A DNA stretch of 32,134 nt from DASWOJ01 sp964242325 (lineage in GTDB: Bacteria > Pseudomonadota > Alphaproteobacteria > Acetobacterales > Acetobacteraceae), in the NCBI GenBank assembly GCA_964242325.1, contig CAXTCI010000041.1, positions 1-32,134 of the forward strand, given 5' to 3'. The notes beneath the pieces are model-generated. The model ran no database searches and had not been told where the DNA came from. It saw only the letters and a program-made list of their open reading frames with translations. This document shows positions 15,222-23,397 of the stretch, piece after piece. Made by a program: the position numbers and the translations under genes. Position 1 is the stretch's first letter. Each line of letters opens with the position of its first letter.

Positions 15222-15887
15222 TCAAACGGGAGCGAGGCCCAACCGGTCCAGCACGCGCCGCACGGCAGGGCGTGCAACCGTGCGGCGGCTGAGCGCAGCC
15301 CATTCCGGGCAAGCTGCCTTCATGTCCAGGCCGATCCGCCCGCCCCACCGGTAGAACACGAGGAGGTAGGTGTCCACCACGCTGTAGCCGCCCGGCACCG
15401 CCCAGTCCCGTCCGTCGCCCAGCAGCCGCTCGATGTAGGCATATTGCTCCTGCAAGGTTTCCATTCCGCGCGCCTGCACGGCGGGAAACAAGGCTGGGTC
15501 GGCGACGAAGCGCTCCGGACGCCATATCTGGCCAAAGCTCATGGCGTGGACGTTGCTGGCCAGCCAGTTCATCCACTCTACCGCGCGTGCTTCGCCAGCA
15601 TGACCCTGGGGTAGTAGCCCCACAGCTGGGTTGGTGCGGGCGAGATAGACCAGGATCGCGTGCGCCTCGGTGAGCACGCCCTCTGATCCGCCGGCAGTGC
15701 CAGGCACGCCGGACAGGGCAGGAACACGAGCCTTGGGGTTCACGGCCCGCCAAGCCGGAGTGCCGGTCATCAGGCCGTCCGTTGCCGTGACAAGTTCAAT
15801 GGCATAAGGCGCACCGATTTCCTCCAGCACTATGTGCGGGGCGAGTGAGCAGCTTTGAGGCGAATAGTAGAGGGTGTGCATGGCCAT
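15222..15887 (-). CDS. Glutathione S-transferase family protein
   Basis: A 221-aa cytosolic GST-like protein. The N-terminal thioredoxin fold starts MHTLYYSPQSCSLAPHIVLE, with the Cys of the beta-class type at SPQSCS and the glutathione-binding region NPKARVPAL. The helical C-terminal domain includes GGYSVVDTYLLVFYRWGG. I chose ATG 15887 because it puts the fold at the N-terminus; an upstream ATG at 15938 would add 17 residues and lie nine bases past the anmK stop. It is downstream of anmK on the same strand and may be co-transcribed. The substrate is unknown. Confidence 0.88.
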   Translation of the reverse strand: MAMHTLYYSPQSCSLAPHIVLEEIGAPYAIELVTATDGLMTGTPAWRAVNPKARVPALSGVPGTAGGSEGVLTEAHAILVYLARTNPAVGLLPQGHAGEARAVEWMNWLASNVHAMSFGQIWRPERFVADPALFPAVQARGMETLQEQYAYIERLLGDGRDWAVPGGYSVVDTYLLVFYRWGGRIGLDMKAACPEWAALSRRTVARPAVRRVLDRLGLAPV

Positions 15888-15947
15888 GCGTTCAAAGTTC
15901 GCGGGTGTGGCGAGCGAGGCAAATTCTGCTCCCTCCATGCCGGTGCT

Positions 15948-17051
15948 TCAAACCCCATTGACCATCCCGCCCACCATCGGGGCCGGAACGCCGGTCGTGC
16001 CGGGAAAGCTGATGGGCAGGCCGCGCAGCCGGCGAACCGCGAGATACGCGAAGCACTCCGCCTCGATGGCGTCGCCGCGCCAGCCCAGGTCCTCGGCGGA
16101 GAGCACCTCTACCCCGGCACGCAGCCGCAGCGCGTCCATGATCGCCGGGTTGCGCCGGCCGCCGCCGCACACGGCGAGGCGCGCGGGACGTTGCGGCAGC
16201 AGGTCCAGCCCGCGCCCGACTGCGGCGGCGGTGAAGGCGGCCAGCGTTGCAGCGCCGTCCTCCAGCCGCAGCCCGTCCGCCATGGCAGCCGTAAAGCTGA
16301 ATCGGTCCAGCGACTTCGGCGGCGGCGCGGCGAGATAGGGGTGCTGCAACAGCCGCTCCAGCCGCGCTTCGTCCACCTGGCCGGCGCGGGCCAGGGCGCC
16401 GTCGCGGTCCATGCCGGCACCGGTGTGGCGCTCCACCCAGTCGTTCAGCGGCGCATTGGCCGGGCCGGTGTCGAAGGCGACCAGGGCGCCGTCCGGTCCG
16501 GCCCAGGTCAGGTTGCCCACCCCGCCCAGGTTCAGCGCCGCCGTATCCGGGGGCGCCCCGCGCAGCAGCGCCGCGTGGTAGCATGCCGACAGCGGCGCCC
16601 CCTGCCCGCCTGCTCGGACGTCGGCACCGCGGAAGTCGTGCACGACGGGGATGCCCAGCAGCGACGCCATCAGCGCGCCGTCGCCCAACTGCCGGGTGGC
16701 GCCGATGCGGCCCGGTTCCGGCGCGCGGTGCAGCACGGTTTGGCCGTGGAAGCCGACCACCGCCGGGATCACGCCGGCGCCGGCGAGGAACGCCTGCACG
16801 GCGGCGGCCTGCGCCCGGGTCAACGCCGCCTCGGCCGCTGCGAACACGGCGGGCTCCGGTCCCTCGAAGGCCCAGGCGCGGGCCGCGTCCAGGGCCTGTT
16901 GCAGCAGGGGGCGGATGTCGGCGGGATAGGGCGCCAGGGTCCAGGGGCCGAACTCCTGCACAGTCTCCCCATTGGTGCGGATCAGCGCGATGTCCACGTT
17001 GCCGTCCAGCACGGTGCCGGTCATCAGCCCGGCCGCCCAAACCGGCGTCAT
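15948..17051 (-). CDS. anmK: Anhydro-N-acetylmuramic acid kinase
   Basis: AnmK opens the 1,6-anhydro ring and phosphorylates anhydroMurNAc to MurNAc-6-phosphate in the cytoplasm, a step in peptidoglycan recycling. The 367-aa length is normal. The ATP-binding start AAGLMTGTVLDGNVDIALIR is the alphaproteobacterial form of GLMSGTSxDG. NLGGVGNLTW and FDTGPANAPLNDW contain the substrate-site and catalytic aspartate region. VCGGGRRNPAIM is the C-terminal family motif. ATG 17051 overlaps the stop of the kinase-MurQ gene (ATGA), so the two are translationally coupled, and AnmK's product is MurQ's substrate. Confidence 0.97.
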   Translation of the reverse strand: MTPVWAAGLMTGTVLDGNVDIALIRTNGETVQEFGPWTLAPYPADIRPLLQQALDAARAWAFEGPEPAVFAAAEAALTRAQAAAVQAFLAGAGVIPAVVGFHGQTVLHRAPEPGRIGATRQLGDGALMASLLGIPVVHDFRGADVRAGGQGAPLSACYHAALLRGAPPDTAALNLGGVGNLTWAGPDGALVAFDTGPANAPLNDWVERHTGAGMDRDGALARAGQVDEARLERLLQHPYLAAPPPKSLDRFSFTAAMADGLRLEDGAATLAAFTAAAVGRGLDLLPQRPARLAVCGGGRRNPAIMDALRLRAGVEVLSAEDLGWRGDAIEAECFAYLAVRRLRGLPISFPGTTGVPAPMVGGMVNGV

Positions 17052-18865
17052 GCCAGCGCCTCCCGCACCCGCCCACCCGAGCGGGCCAGGCGCCGCACCG
17101 CCTCCGCCGCGTCCACGTGGGACAGCAGGGCCACGATTGCGGGTTTCACCTCGCCGTCCGCCGCCGCCAGGGCCGCCGCTGCCGCGTCTTCTCCGGCGCC
17201 GGTGATCGTGCACACCATGCGTAGCGCCCGGCGCCGCAGCTTGGCATTGGTCGCGCGCACGTCCACCATCCAGGGGCCATAGGTCCGGCCCAGGGCGATC
17301 ATCGCCGCGGTGCTGAGGGCGTTCAGCGCCACCTTCTGTGATGTGCCCGCCAGCATGCGCGTGCTGCCGGCGACGACCTCCGGGCCCGTCAGGATCTCCA
17401 CCGCCAGGTCCGCCGCCTCGGCCGCGGGGCTGCCGGGGTTGTTGATGACCGCGATGGCCAGTGCCCCGCGCGCCCGGGCATGGCGCAGGCCGCCGACTAC
17501 ATAGGGCGTGCGTCCGGATGCGGCGATGCCGACCACGGCGTCGCCCGGCCCTAGCCCGTGCGCGTCCAGGGCGGCAGCGGCGGCGTCGGGGTCGTCTTCG
17601 GCGCCCTCGGCAGACCGCACCAGCGCATCCATGCCGCCGGCCAGCAGCGGGATCACCAGGCCGGGCGGGGCATTGTAGGTCGGCAGCAGCTCCGTCGCGT
17701 CCAGTATCGCGAGCCGGCCCGGCGTGCCGGCGCCGAGGGTGAACAGCCGCCCGCCGGCCATCATGCGCGCGGAGATCGCATCCGCTGCCGCGGCCAGGGC
17801 GGGGGCGGCACGGGCCATTGCGGCGACCGCATCACGCTCGGCGGCCAGCAGCACGTGCACGACCTCGCCGGGGCTGCGGCGGTCCAGGTCGTCCAGGCCG
17901 GGGCGGGCGGCCTCTGTCGCCAGGGTGTCGAGGCTGGTGGTCGGCGGCCCCGATGCTGCCCGCGCCAGCCCGGACTCCCACAGGGACCCGGGACGCAGCA
18001 GCAACCGCGCGCCATCCAGGGCGTCGCCGGTCGCGTCGGCGAAGGCCAGTCCGTCCGCTGCCAAGGCCTTGCGCAGCGCCGGCTCGAACACCTGGGACAA
18101 GCCGCCCACCACTGCAGCCGGCGCCGGCCTTGGCAGCCCGGCAGCAGCGGCACGCAGGGTACAGGCCAGCGCCTCGACGGCCCGGTGCAGCAGCGCGGAC
18201 GCGACGGAGTCCCCCGCATTCGCCGCCGCAGCCACATCGGGGGCGAAGGCTGCCGCCAGGCGCTGCGGGTCGCCGCCGCCCTCCAGTTGGGCTGGCAAGG
18301 CAGTCAGCGGCCCGAAGCGGGCGATTGCCGCGGCTTGAAGCGCAGTGGGCGGCCCGCGTCCCTCTGATGCGCGCAGGGCGGCCCGCAGGCCGCGCAGCCC
18401 GAGCCACCCACCCCCGCCCTCGTCGCCCAGCCACGGCCCGGCACCGTCAACCCGGCGCAGCGCTCCGTTCGCCCCGCACGCCAGCGCTACGGCGCCGGTG
18501 CCGACCGACATTACGACGCCTGGCCTGCCGCCTAATGCTCCGGCATGGGCCATTACGGCGTCGCTGCCCACCACTGCCTGGGTCGCCGGCAACGCCGTGC
18601 ATAGACGCGCCGCCAGCGCCGCCGCCGTAGCCGGCGCCGTCAACGCGCCCGCTGCCCCGACCGATACTGCCGCCACGCCGTCCCGTCCGATCAAAGGCCG
18701 CACTACGGCGAGGACCGCCGCCAGGGCCGCATCCACACCGCCTGGCGACGCCAGGCCGAGAGCGCCGGCACCCGCCGAATCGGTGCGGATGCCGCCGGCC
18801 CACAACGCCGCCCGGCAGCGGCTCCGCCCAAGGTCAACCGCCAGCAGTTTTTCGTCCACATCCAT
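17048..18865 (-). CDS. murQ: Fusion: BadF/NagK-type sugar kinase + N-acetylmuramic acid 6-phosphate etherase (MurQ)
   Basis: A 605-aa two-domain enzyme. Residues 1 to about 305 form an ASKHA-type kinase of the BadF/BadG family (LLAVDLGRSRCRAALW, VMSVGTGAVALA, WLGDEGGGGWLG), probably phosphorylating GlcNAc or MurNAc. Residues from about 310 form MurQ, a SIS-fold etherase that converts MurNAc-6-phosphate to GlcNAc-6-phosphate and lactate. Its motifs are LFTLGAGTPGRLAILDATEL with the acid Glu, AEGAEDD with the second Glu, AASGRTPYV and VAGSTRMLAGTSQKVALN. The phosphate loop is DLGRSRCR rather than DGGGTKT, so kinase activity needs testing. It overlaps anmK and begins the operon anmK-gst. Confidence 0.93.
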   Translation of the reverse strand: MDVDEKLLAVDLGRSRCRAALWAGGIRTDSAGAGALGLASPGGVDAALAAVLAVVRPLIGRDGVAAVSVGAAGALTAPATAAALAARLCTALPATQAVVGSDAVMAHAGALGGRPGVVMSVGTGAVALACGANGALRRVDGAGPWLGDEGGGGWLGLRGLRAALRASEGRGPPTALQAAAIARFGPLTALPAQLEGGGDPQRLAAAFAPDVAAAANAGDSVASALLHRAVEALACTLRAAAAGLPRPAPAAVVGGLSQVFEPALRKALAADGLAFADATGDALDGARLLLRPGSLWESGLARAASGPPTTSLDTLATEAARPGLDDLDRRSPGEVVHVLLAAERDAVAAMARAAPALAAAADAISARMMAGGRLFTLGAGTPGRLAILDATELLPTYNAPPGLVIPLLAGGMDALVRSAEGAEDDPDAAAAALDAHGLGPGDAVVGIAASGRTPYVVGGLRHARARGALAIAVINNPGSPAAEAADLAVEILTGPEVVAGSTRMLAGTSQKVALNALSTAAMIALGRTYGPWMVDVRATNAKLRRRALRMVCTITGAGEDAAAAALAAADGEVKPAIVALLSHVDAAEAVRRLARSGGRVREALA

Positions 18866-18984
18866 GGCGGGACCCTACACCAGGCGCCGCCAATCCCAAG
18901 TGCGAGCCCCTGACGCCGACGCCCCGGGGTGCTATGGCGGCAGGATGATGCAGCAAGGGATCAAGATGGGACGCGGCGCTTCCT

Positions 18985-19131
18985 GCTCCCTCTCCGGGAG
19001 AGGGTTAGGGTGAGGGGGCAAGCAAGCACGGTCGTTGGCGCGAGAAGGCTTTGCGCTGGCGGCACCGGCAGGTTGCCGCTCCGCAGCCAAGCCCCCCTCA
19101 CCCCAACCCTCTCCCGGAGGGAGAGGGGGAA
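18985..19131. repeat. Intergenic inverted-repeat element, copy C
   Basis: The left arm, GCTCCCTCTCCGGGAGAGGG plus TTAGGGTGAGGGG, lies at about 18985-19017. The right arm, CCCCTCACCCCAACCC plus CTCCCGGAGGGAGAGG, lies at about 19096-19131. The core contains AAGCACGGTCGTTGGCG and TTGCCGCTCCGCAGCCAAG, clearly related to copies A and B. The right arm ends directly against the GTG start of the Na+/H+ antiporter and provides its purine-rich ribosome-binding sequence. The upstream 118 bp (18866-18984) to the murQ fusion start shows nothing else. Confidence 0.9.
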
Positions 19132-20724
19132 GTGACGCCCGTTGCGCTGTTCGAGCTGCTGCTGCTGCTGCTCGCAGCCATCGTCGTGCTGGAGCTGCTT
19201 GCCCGGCGGCTGCATCTGCCGCCGGCAGCGGCCTTTGTGCTGGGTGGCGGGGCGCTGGCGCTGGTGCCCGGCACGCCGGACCTCAGGCTGGACCCCGATC
19301 TGGTCCTCGTATTGTTCCTGCCGCCGCTGCTGACGTCTAGCGCCCACTTCACGGCCTGGCGGGACTTCCGCGCCAACCTGCGCATCATCCTGCAGCTTGC
19401 GGTGGGGGCCGTGGTGTTCACGACGCTGGTGGTCGGCGCCGTCGCGCACCTGGTGGTGCCGGGCCTGCCCTGGGCGGCGTGCTTCGCGCTCGGCGCCATC
19501 GTGTCGCCGCCGGACGCCGTGGCGGCCAAGGCGGTGCTGGCCGGGCTGCGCCTGCCGCGCCGCATCGTCGTGCTGCTGGAAGGCGAGAGCCTGGTCAACG
19601 ACGCCACGGGAATCGTGCTGTTCCGCATGGCGGTCGCCGCCGCGGTCACGGGCACGTTCAGCCTGGTTGATGCCACAGGCACCTTCGCCGTGCTGGCTGT
19701 CGGCGGCGTGCTGACCGGGCTGGGGTTCGGCGTTGTGGGCGTCCTCGCCTTGGCCCGGCTGCGCGACCCGCATCTGGCGATGCTGTTCACCCTGTTGATG
19801 TCCTGGGCCAGCTACATCGGGGCCGAGGCGCTGGGAGTGTCGGGCGTGCTGTCCGCTGTCGCCTTCGGTTTGTTTGTTGGATGGCGGCAGCATGCGCTGC
19901 TGAGCGCCCAGTTGCGGACAGAGCTGACCGCTGTCTGGGGGGTCGTGGTCTATGTGCTGGAGGCGCTGGTCTTCATCCTGATTGGCCTGTCGCTGCGCGG
20001 CGTGCTGGAACGGCTGGGCCAGGTGCCCGGCGGGGTTAGCGCCGTAGTGCTGCCCGGCGCTGCCGTCCTCCTGGCGGTCGTGGTGTCCCGCTTTGCCTGG
20101 ATCATCCCGGCCACCTACTTGCCGCGGCTGCTGCTGCCGGGCCTGCGGCGACGGGACCCGATACCCCCATTCTCCGTACCGGTGGTGATGAGCTGGGCTG
20201 GAATGCGCGGGGTGGTCAGCCTGGCCGTGGCGCTCGGCCTGCCCGATGGGTTTCCCGGGCGCGACTTCATCCTGGTTACCACCTTCGCCGTCATCCTGCT
20301 GACGGTGTTGGTGCAGGGGGCGACGCTCGGCCCGCTGATCCGGTTGCTGCGGCTGGACCGCTTCGTGCTGCACGGCGGGAAAACGCTGACGGAGGCCGCG
20401 GCGCGCGCCCGCATGTCCGCCGTCCAGCTTGCCGCCGTGCAGGCCCGCGCCCTCTTGCCGGATGGCACGGCACGGCATCCGCGCCTGTTGGAGCAGTATG
20501 CCTACCGCGCCCGCGCCACCGCCCGGTTCAGCGAGGCCGCCGGCGGCCTGGACGTGGACCGCACCGAGCACTTCGAGGTCGTGCTGGCGGCCCTCGCTGC
20601 CGGCCGGGCGGAACTGCTGCGCCTGCACCGCGAAAGCCAGATCCATGACCAAGTGCTGCACGCGCTGGAGCAAGAGCTGGACCTGGAGGAGTTGTCCGCC
20701 CGGCGCCATCTGACCGGGGCATAA
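19132..20724 (+). CDS. CPA1-family Na+/H+ antiporter
   Basis: A 530-aa inner-membrane cation/proton antiporter. About twelve hydrophobic helices occupy residues 1 to about 410. They include FELLLLLLAAIVVLELLARR, LFLPPLLTSSAHFTAWRDF, the ion-site region GAIVSPPDAVAAKAVLAGL and LLEGESLVNDATGIVLFRMA with the conserved Asp/Glu. MSWAGMRGVVSLAVALGLP is also diagnostic. A cytosolic helical tail (about 410-530) ends HALEQELDLEELSARRHL. Start GTG 19132 is chosen because it begins the first helix; the open frame upstream (PHPNPLPEGEGE) is translated repeat. Role: pH and sodium homeostasis. Confidence 0.95.
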   Translation: MTPVALFELLLLLLAAIVVLELLARRLHLPPAAAFVLGGGALALVPGTPDLRLDPDLVLVLFLPPLLTSSAHFTAWRDFRANLRIILQLAVGAVVFTTLVVGAVAHLVVPGLPWAACFALGAIVSPPDAVAAKAVLAGLRLPRRIVVLLEGESLVNDATGIVLFRMAVAAAVTGTFSLVDATGTFAVLAVGGVLTGLGFGVVGVLALARLRDPHLAMLFTLLMSWASYIGAEALGVSGVLSAVAFGLFVGWRQHALLSAQLRTELTAVWGVVVYVLEALVFILIGLSLRGVLERLGQVPGGVSAVVLPGAAVLLAVVVSRFAWIIPATYLPRLLLPGLRRRDPIPPFSVPVVMSWAGMRGVVSLAVALGLPDGFPGRDFILVTTFAVILLTVLVQGATLGPLIRLLRLDRFVLHGGKTLTEAAARARMSAVQLAAVQARALLPDGTARHPRLLEQYAYRARATARFSEAAGGLDVDRTEHFEVVLAALAAGRAELLRLHRESQIHDQVLHALEQELDLEELSARRHLTGA

Positions 20725-20730
20725 GGCTTC

Positions 20731-20885
20731 CTTCTCCCTCCCCCTCCGGGAAAGGGTTGGGGTGAGGGGGTCTTTTGAGCGACGTCCCTGCCGAAGCAGG
20801 GTTCTGTGCCGGTTTCGATGGCAGCACCCCGCTCCGCAGCGAGGCCCCCTCACCTCGGTCCTCTCCCGGAGGGAGAGGGAGAAGG
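20731..20885. repeat. Intergenic inverted-repeat element, copy D
   Basis: The left arm, CTCCGGGAAAGGGTTGGGG with GAGGGGG (about 20731-20770), and the right arm, CCCCCTCACCTCGGTCCTC with CCCGGAGGGAGAGGG (about 20844-20885), are inverted around a core of about 75 bp. It fills the gap between the convergent antiporter and dihydroxyacetone kinase genes, beginning six bases after one stop and ending nine bases before the other. A bidirectional terminator role is likely for this copy. Confidence 0.9.
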
Positions 20886-20894
20886 AAGTGGTCG

Positions 20895-22529
20895 TTACGC
20901 CTGCAACGCGCCTTGGATGGCTGCGAGCCATATGGTGACTGCGTGCGCGCCGGGGTCCACGTGCCCGGCTACGCGGTCGCCCAGGTAGGACGCGCGGCCT
21001 CGGCGGGCCAGCATGGCCCCTGTCGCTGCCGTGCCGTCCACCGCTGCCTGCACTGCCGCCGTCAGACCATCGGACGACAGCGCCCGCGCCGCTGGCAGGA
21101 GCGCATCCAGCATCGTGCAGTCCCCTTCGGCTGCGCCGCCAAGCGCCGCGATCCCCTCCGCGCCGGCCTGCAACGCCGCCCCCCAGCCAGCGCCGGACCG
21201 CAGCGCATCCGCGGCGCGCAGCAGCATGACCGCATAGAACGGCCCGGACGATCCTCCCAAGGCGCGGCGCAGGGTAGCAGACAGGGCACGCGCCGTCGCC
21301 GCCGGGTCGGTGGTCGGGTAGGTCGGCAGGTCGCGCTCCATCGCCGCGGCGCCGCGCGCCATGCTGATGCCGAGGTCGCCGTCACCGACAGCCTGGTCCA
21401 GCCGGGTCAGCTCAGGCTCGGCCTTGCGCAGCGCCGCGGCGACGGCGCGGACCGCGGCGTCCACCTTCGGATTGCGCCCGGCAACGGGAGGAGGCGCCGG
21501 GCCGGTGCGGACGGGCACGCGCGGCCGGCGCAGGTCGGCGCGTCCGGTCGGACCGGGCCAGGCCGGTGCGTCGGTCGGGGCATCCAACGCGGCCAGGCGG
21601 ACGTCGTCCAGCACCATCAGGGACAGCGAGCAGCCCGGCATCTCCAGCGCCGTCAGGAACGATCCTGCCCAGGCGCGCTCCACGGTCAGCCCGGCAGCGT
21701 CCAGGTGGGCCACGGCGTCCCGCGCCACGATGGCCATCTCCATTGTGGGCGTGCCGCCGAGGTTGTTGACCAGCAGCGCCACTCGGGCACCGGGCCGCAG
21801 GCCGCGGTCGGCGATCACAGCATCCAGCAGCGCCGCCACCAGCTCCCGCGATGGCGCGATGAGTGCCCGGCGCACACCGGCCTCGCCGTGGATGCCCAGG
21901 CCCAGTTCGATCTCCGTGTCGGCCAGGCTGAAGCCCGGCGCACCAGCCGCCGGCACCGTGCAGGCGCCCAGGGCCACGCCCATCGTGCCCAACGCGGCAA
22001 CTGCGTCCCGCGCGGCATCCCGCACCGCCGCGAGCGGCGCGCCGGAAGCGGCAGCGGCGCCCGCGACCTTGTGGACCAGCACCGTTCCGGCCAGGCCTCG
22101 CCGCCCGGCGCCCGCATCAGTCACGGCTACGTCGTCGTCCACCAGGACCATCTCGACCTGCAGCCCCTCGTCCCGCGCCAGCTCCGCCGCGAGGCCGAAG
22201 TTCAGGCGGTCGCCGGTGTAGTTCTTGACGATCAGCAGCGCGCCTGCCGGGCCGGTAACGGCGCGCAGGGCGGCCAGCACGGAGTCCACGCTGGGCGACG
22301 TGAACACGTCACCCGCCACCGCCGCCGCCAGCATTCCGTGGCCGACATATCCGGCATGGGCCGGCTCGTGCCCGGCGCCGCCGCCGGAGATCAGCGCGAC
22401 CTGCGCCGGGTCATGGGGGCGGATGACGACGGTCTCGCCCTCCAACAGTTGCAGGCCGGGGGTAATGGCGACCAGGCCCTCCAGCATGTCGGGGACGACG
22501 CAGGCGGGGTCGTTGATGAGCTTCTTCAT
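20895..22529 (-). CDS. Two-domain ATP-dependent dihydroxyacetone kinase (DhaK-DhaL fusion)
   Basis: A 544-aa cytoplasmic kinase making dihydroxyacetone phosphate, or phosphorylating a related triose, with ATP. The DhaK domain (1 to about 320) starts MKKLINDPACVVPDMLEGLV, with ISGGGAGHEPAHAGYVGHGM, KNYTGDRLNFGLA and the substrate-binding histidine H214 in GLGIHGEAG. The DhaL domain (about 352-544) has the nucleotide/Mg aspartates in VGDGDLGISM (381-390) and GGSSGPFYAVML. This fused form uses ATP, unlike the PTS-linked three-subunit type. ATG 22529 is chosen from the family start. No glycerol dehydrogenase or PTS gene is adjacent, so the feeding pathway is unclear. Confidence 0.95.
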   Translation of the reverse strand: MKKLINDPACVVPDMLEGLVAITPGLQLLEGETVVIRPHDPAQVALISGGGAGHEPAHAGYVGHGMLAAAVAGDVFTSPSVDSVLAALRAVTGPAGALLIVKNYTGDRLNFGLAAELARDEGLQVEMVLVDDDVAVTDAGAGRRGLAGTVLVHKVAGAAAASGAPLAAVRDAARDAVAALGTMGVALGACTVPAAGAPGFSLADTEIELGLGIHGEAGVRRALIAPSRELVAALLDAVIADRGLRPGARVALLVNNLGGTPTMEMAIVARDAVAHLDAAGLTVERAWAGSFLTALEMPGCSLSLMVLDDVRLAALDAPTDAPAWPGPTGRADLRRPRVPVRTGPAPPPVAGRNPKVDAAVRAVAAALRKAEPELTRLDQAVGDGDLGISMARGAAAMERDLPTYPTTDPAATARALSATLRRALGGSSGPFYAVMLLRAADALRSGAGWGAALQAGAEGIAALGGAAEGDCTMLDALLPAARALSSDGLTAAVQAAVDGTAATGAMLARRGRASYLGDRVAGHVDPGAHAVTIWLAAIQGALQA

Positions 22530-22581
22530 GAGGGACCCTGTAGGTTCGAGCGGTCGCCCGGCGGAAGGCTGTCGCTGACCG

Positions 22582-23172
22582 TCATCCCGCCTTTGCCGGT
22601 CCGGCCGCCACGCTACGAAGATCTTCGGCCCGCAACGGCTGGCCCCAGCCTTCGTTGGCCTTGGAGGCGTGCTCCCGTATCCAGGCCGTGGCGCCGGCAA
22701 GCGTCGCCCAGTCAAGACCAGGCACGCCAATGAAGGAGTCAATGGTGAAGTCGAGGGCGTCAGGGCTGGAATAGCCCTCAATCAGCGAGTTGGGATGTTC
22801 ACCCCGGCGCTGGCACTCATGCCAGGCGGCGTAGCCCAGCGTTGCCCCAATCGCTTCCCATGCCGCGGCTTGAGGGCCATCAGGCACGAGTTGTGCGTAA
22901 ACCACCGCACCTTCGTCATACTCGCTGTGCATCGCGTCGTAGATCCTGTCTACGTCAACCGGCTCTCCTGCCGGCACGCAGCCGGCCAAGACCAATGCAT
23001 CCGCCGCCTGATTGCGCCAGGCATCTTCCGGCAGTGTGTCCAGTGCCAATTCGGCCGCGAGCAGCAGTAGGGCGATACGGGCGGCGGTGTCGACCGCGTG
23101 CGCCGCCGCGCGCAAGTCGGCGGTTGCTGGGGTGTCAGTCGGGATGGGGTACGATACTGCGTGTGCGGTCAT
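22582..23172 (-). CDS. Hypothetical protein (196 aa)
   Basis: A soluble, acidic, mostly helical protein that I do not confidently recognise. Visible features are an Ala-rich N-terminal helix (ARIALLLLAAELALDTLPED), a VDRIYDAMHSEYDEGAVVYA segment, and WEAIGATLGYAAWHECQRRG followed by DALDFTIDSFIGVPGLDW. The helical layout and paired Trp/acidic segments faintly recall small immunity proteins of the Imm6 group, but no toxin gene is nearby and this is weak. It starts at ATG 23172 without a clear Shine-Dalgarno and lies 52 bp upstream of the kinase gene. The upstream gap (23173-23357) shows no structure I can support. Confidence 0.75.
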   Translation of the reverse strand: MTAHAVSYPIPTDTPATADLRAAAHAVDTAARIALLLLAAELALDTLPEDAWRNQAADALVLAGCVPAGEPVDVDRIYDAMHSEYDEGAVVYAQLVPDGPQAAAWEAIGATLGYAAWHECQRRGEHPNSLIEGYSSPDALDFTIDSFIGVPGLDWATLAGATAWIREHASKANEGWGQPLRAEDLRSVAAGPAKAG

Positions 23173-23357
23173 GGCAGGTAGGCTCGCTCGGGCGTATCAC
23201 GTTGGCCTTTAAATCGGATATGGCGGGATTGCGGGGCGGTGAACGTTCGGCTTTTTGTGGGGTGATAGGAGGTGATGGAGGATGCGTGGTGGAAGCCGGA
23301 ACGACTCTGAGTTTCGGTTGTTGCCCGTTTTTACTATGGCTTGGCGCTGCTTGGTTT

Positions 23358-23397
23358 CCCTCACCCCGGCCCTCTCCCGGAGGGAGAGGGAGAAGGG
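23358..23397. repeat. Half copy of the inverted-repeat element (copy E)
   Basis: Only one arm is present: CCCTCACCCCGGCCCTCTCC followed by CGGAGGGAGAGGGAGAAGG. No partner arm or core is found on the left side. The arm lies inside the 3' end of the endonuclease III-like reading frame, whose last codons and stop are read from it. Confidence 0.88.

Noticed and set aside
15855..17282. Rightward 475-codon open frame over anmK
   Set aside because: Antisense shadow of anmK and the murQ fusion; the composition is not protein-like.
18961..20931. Leftward 656-codon open frame across the antiporter
   Set aside because: His/Gln/Arg-rich shadow of the antiporter that also reads two repeat copies; no domain is visible.
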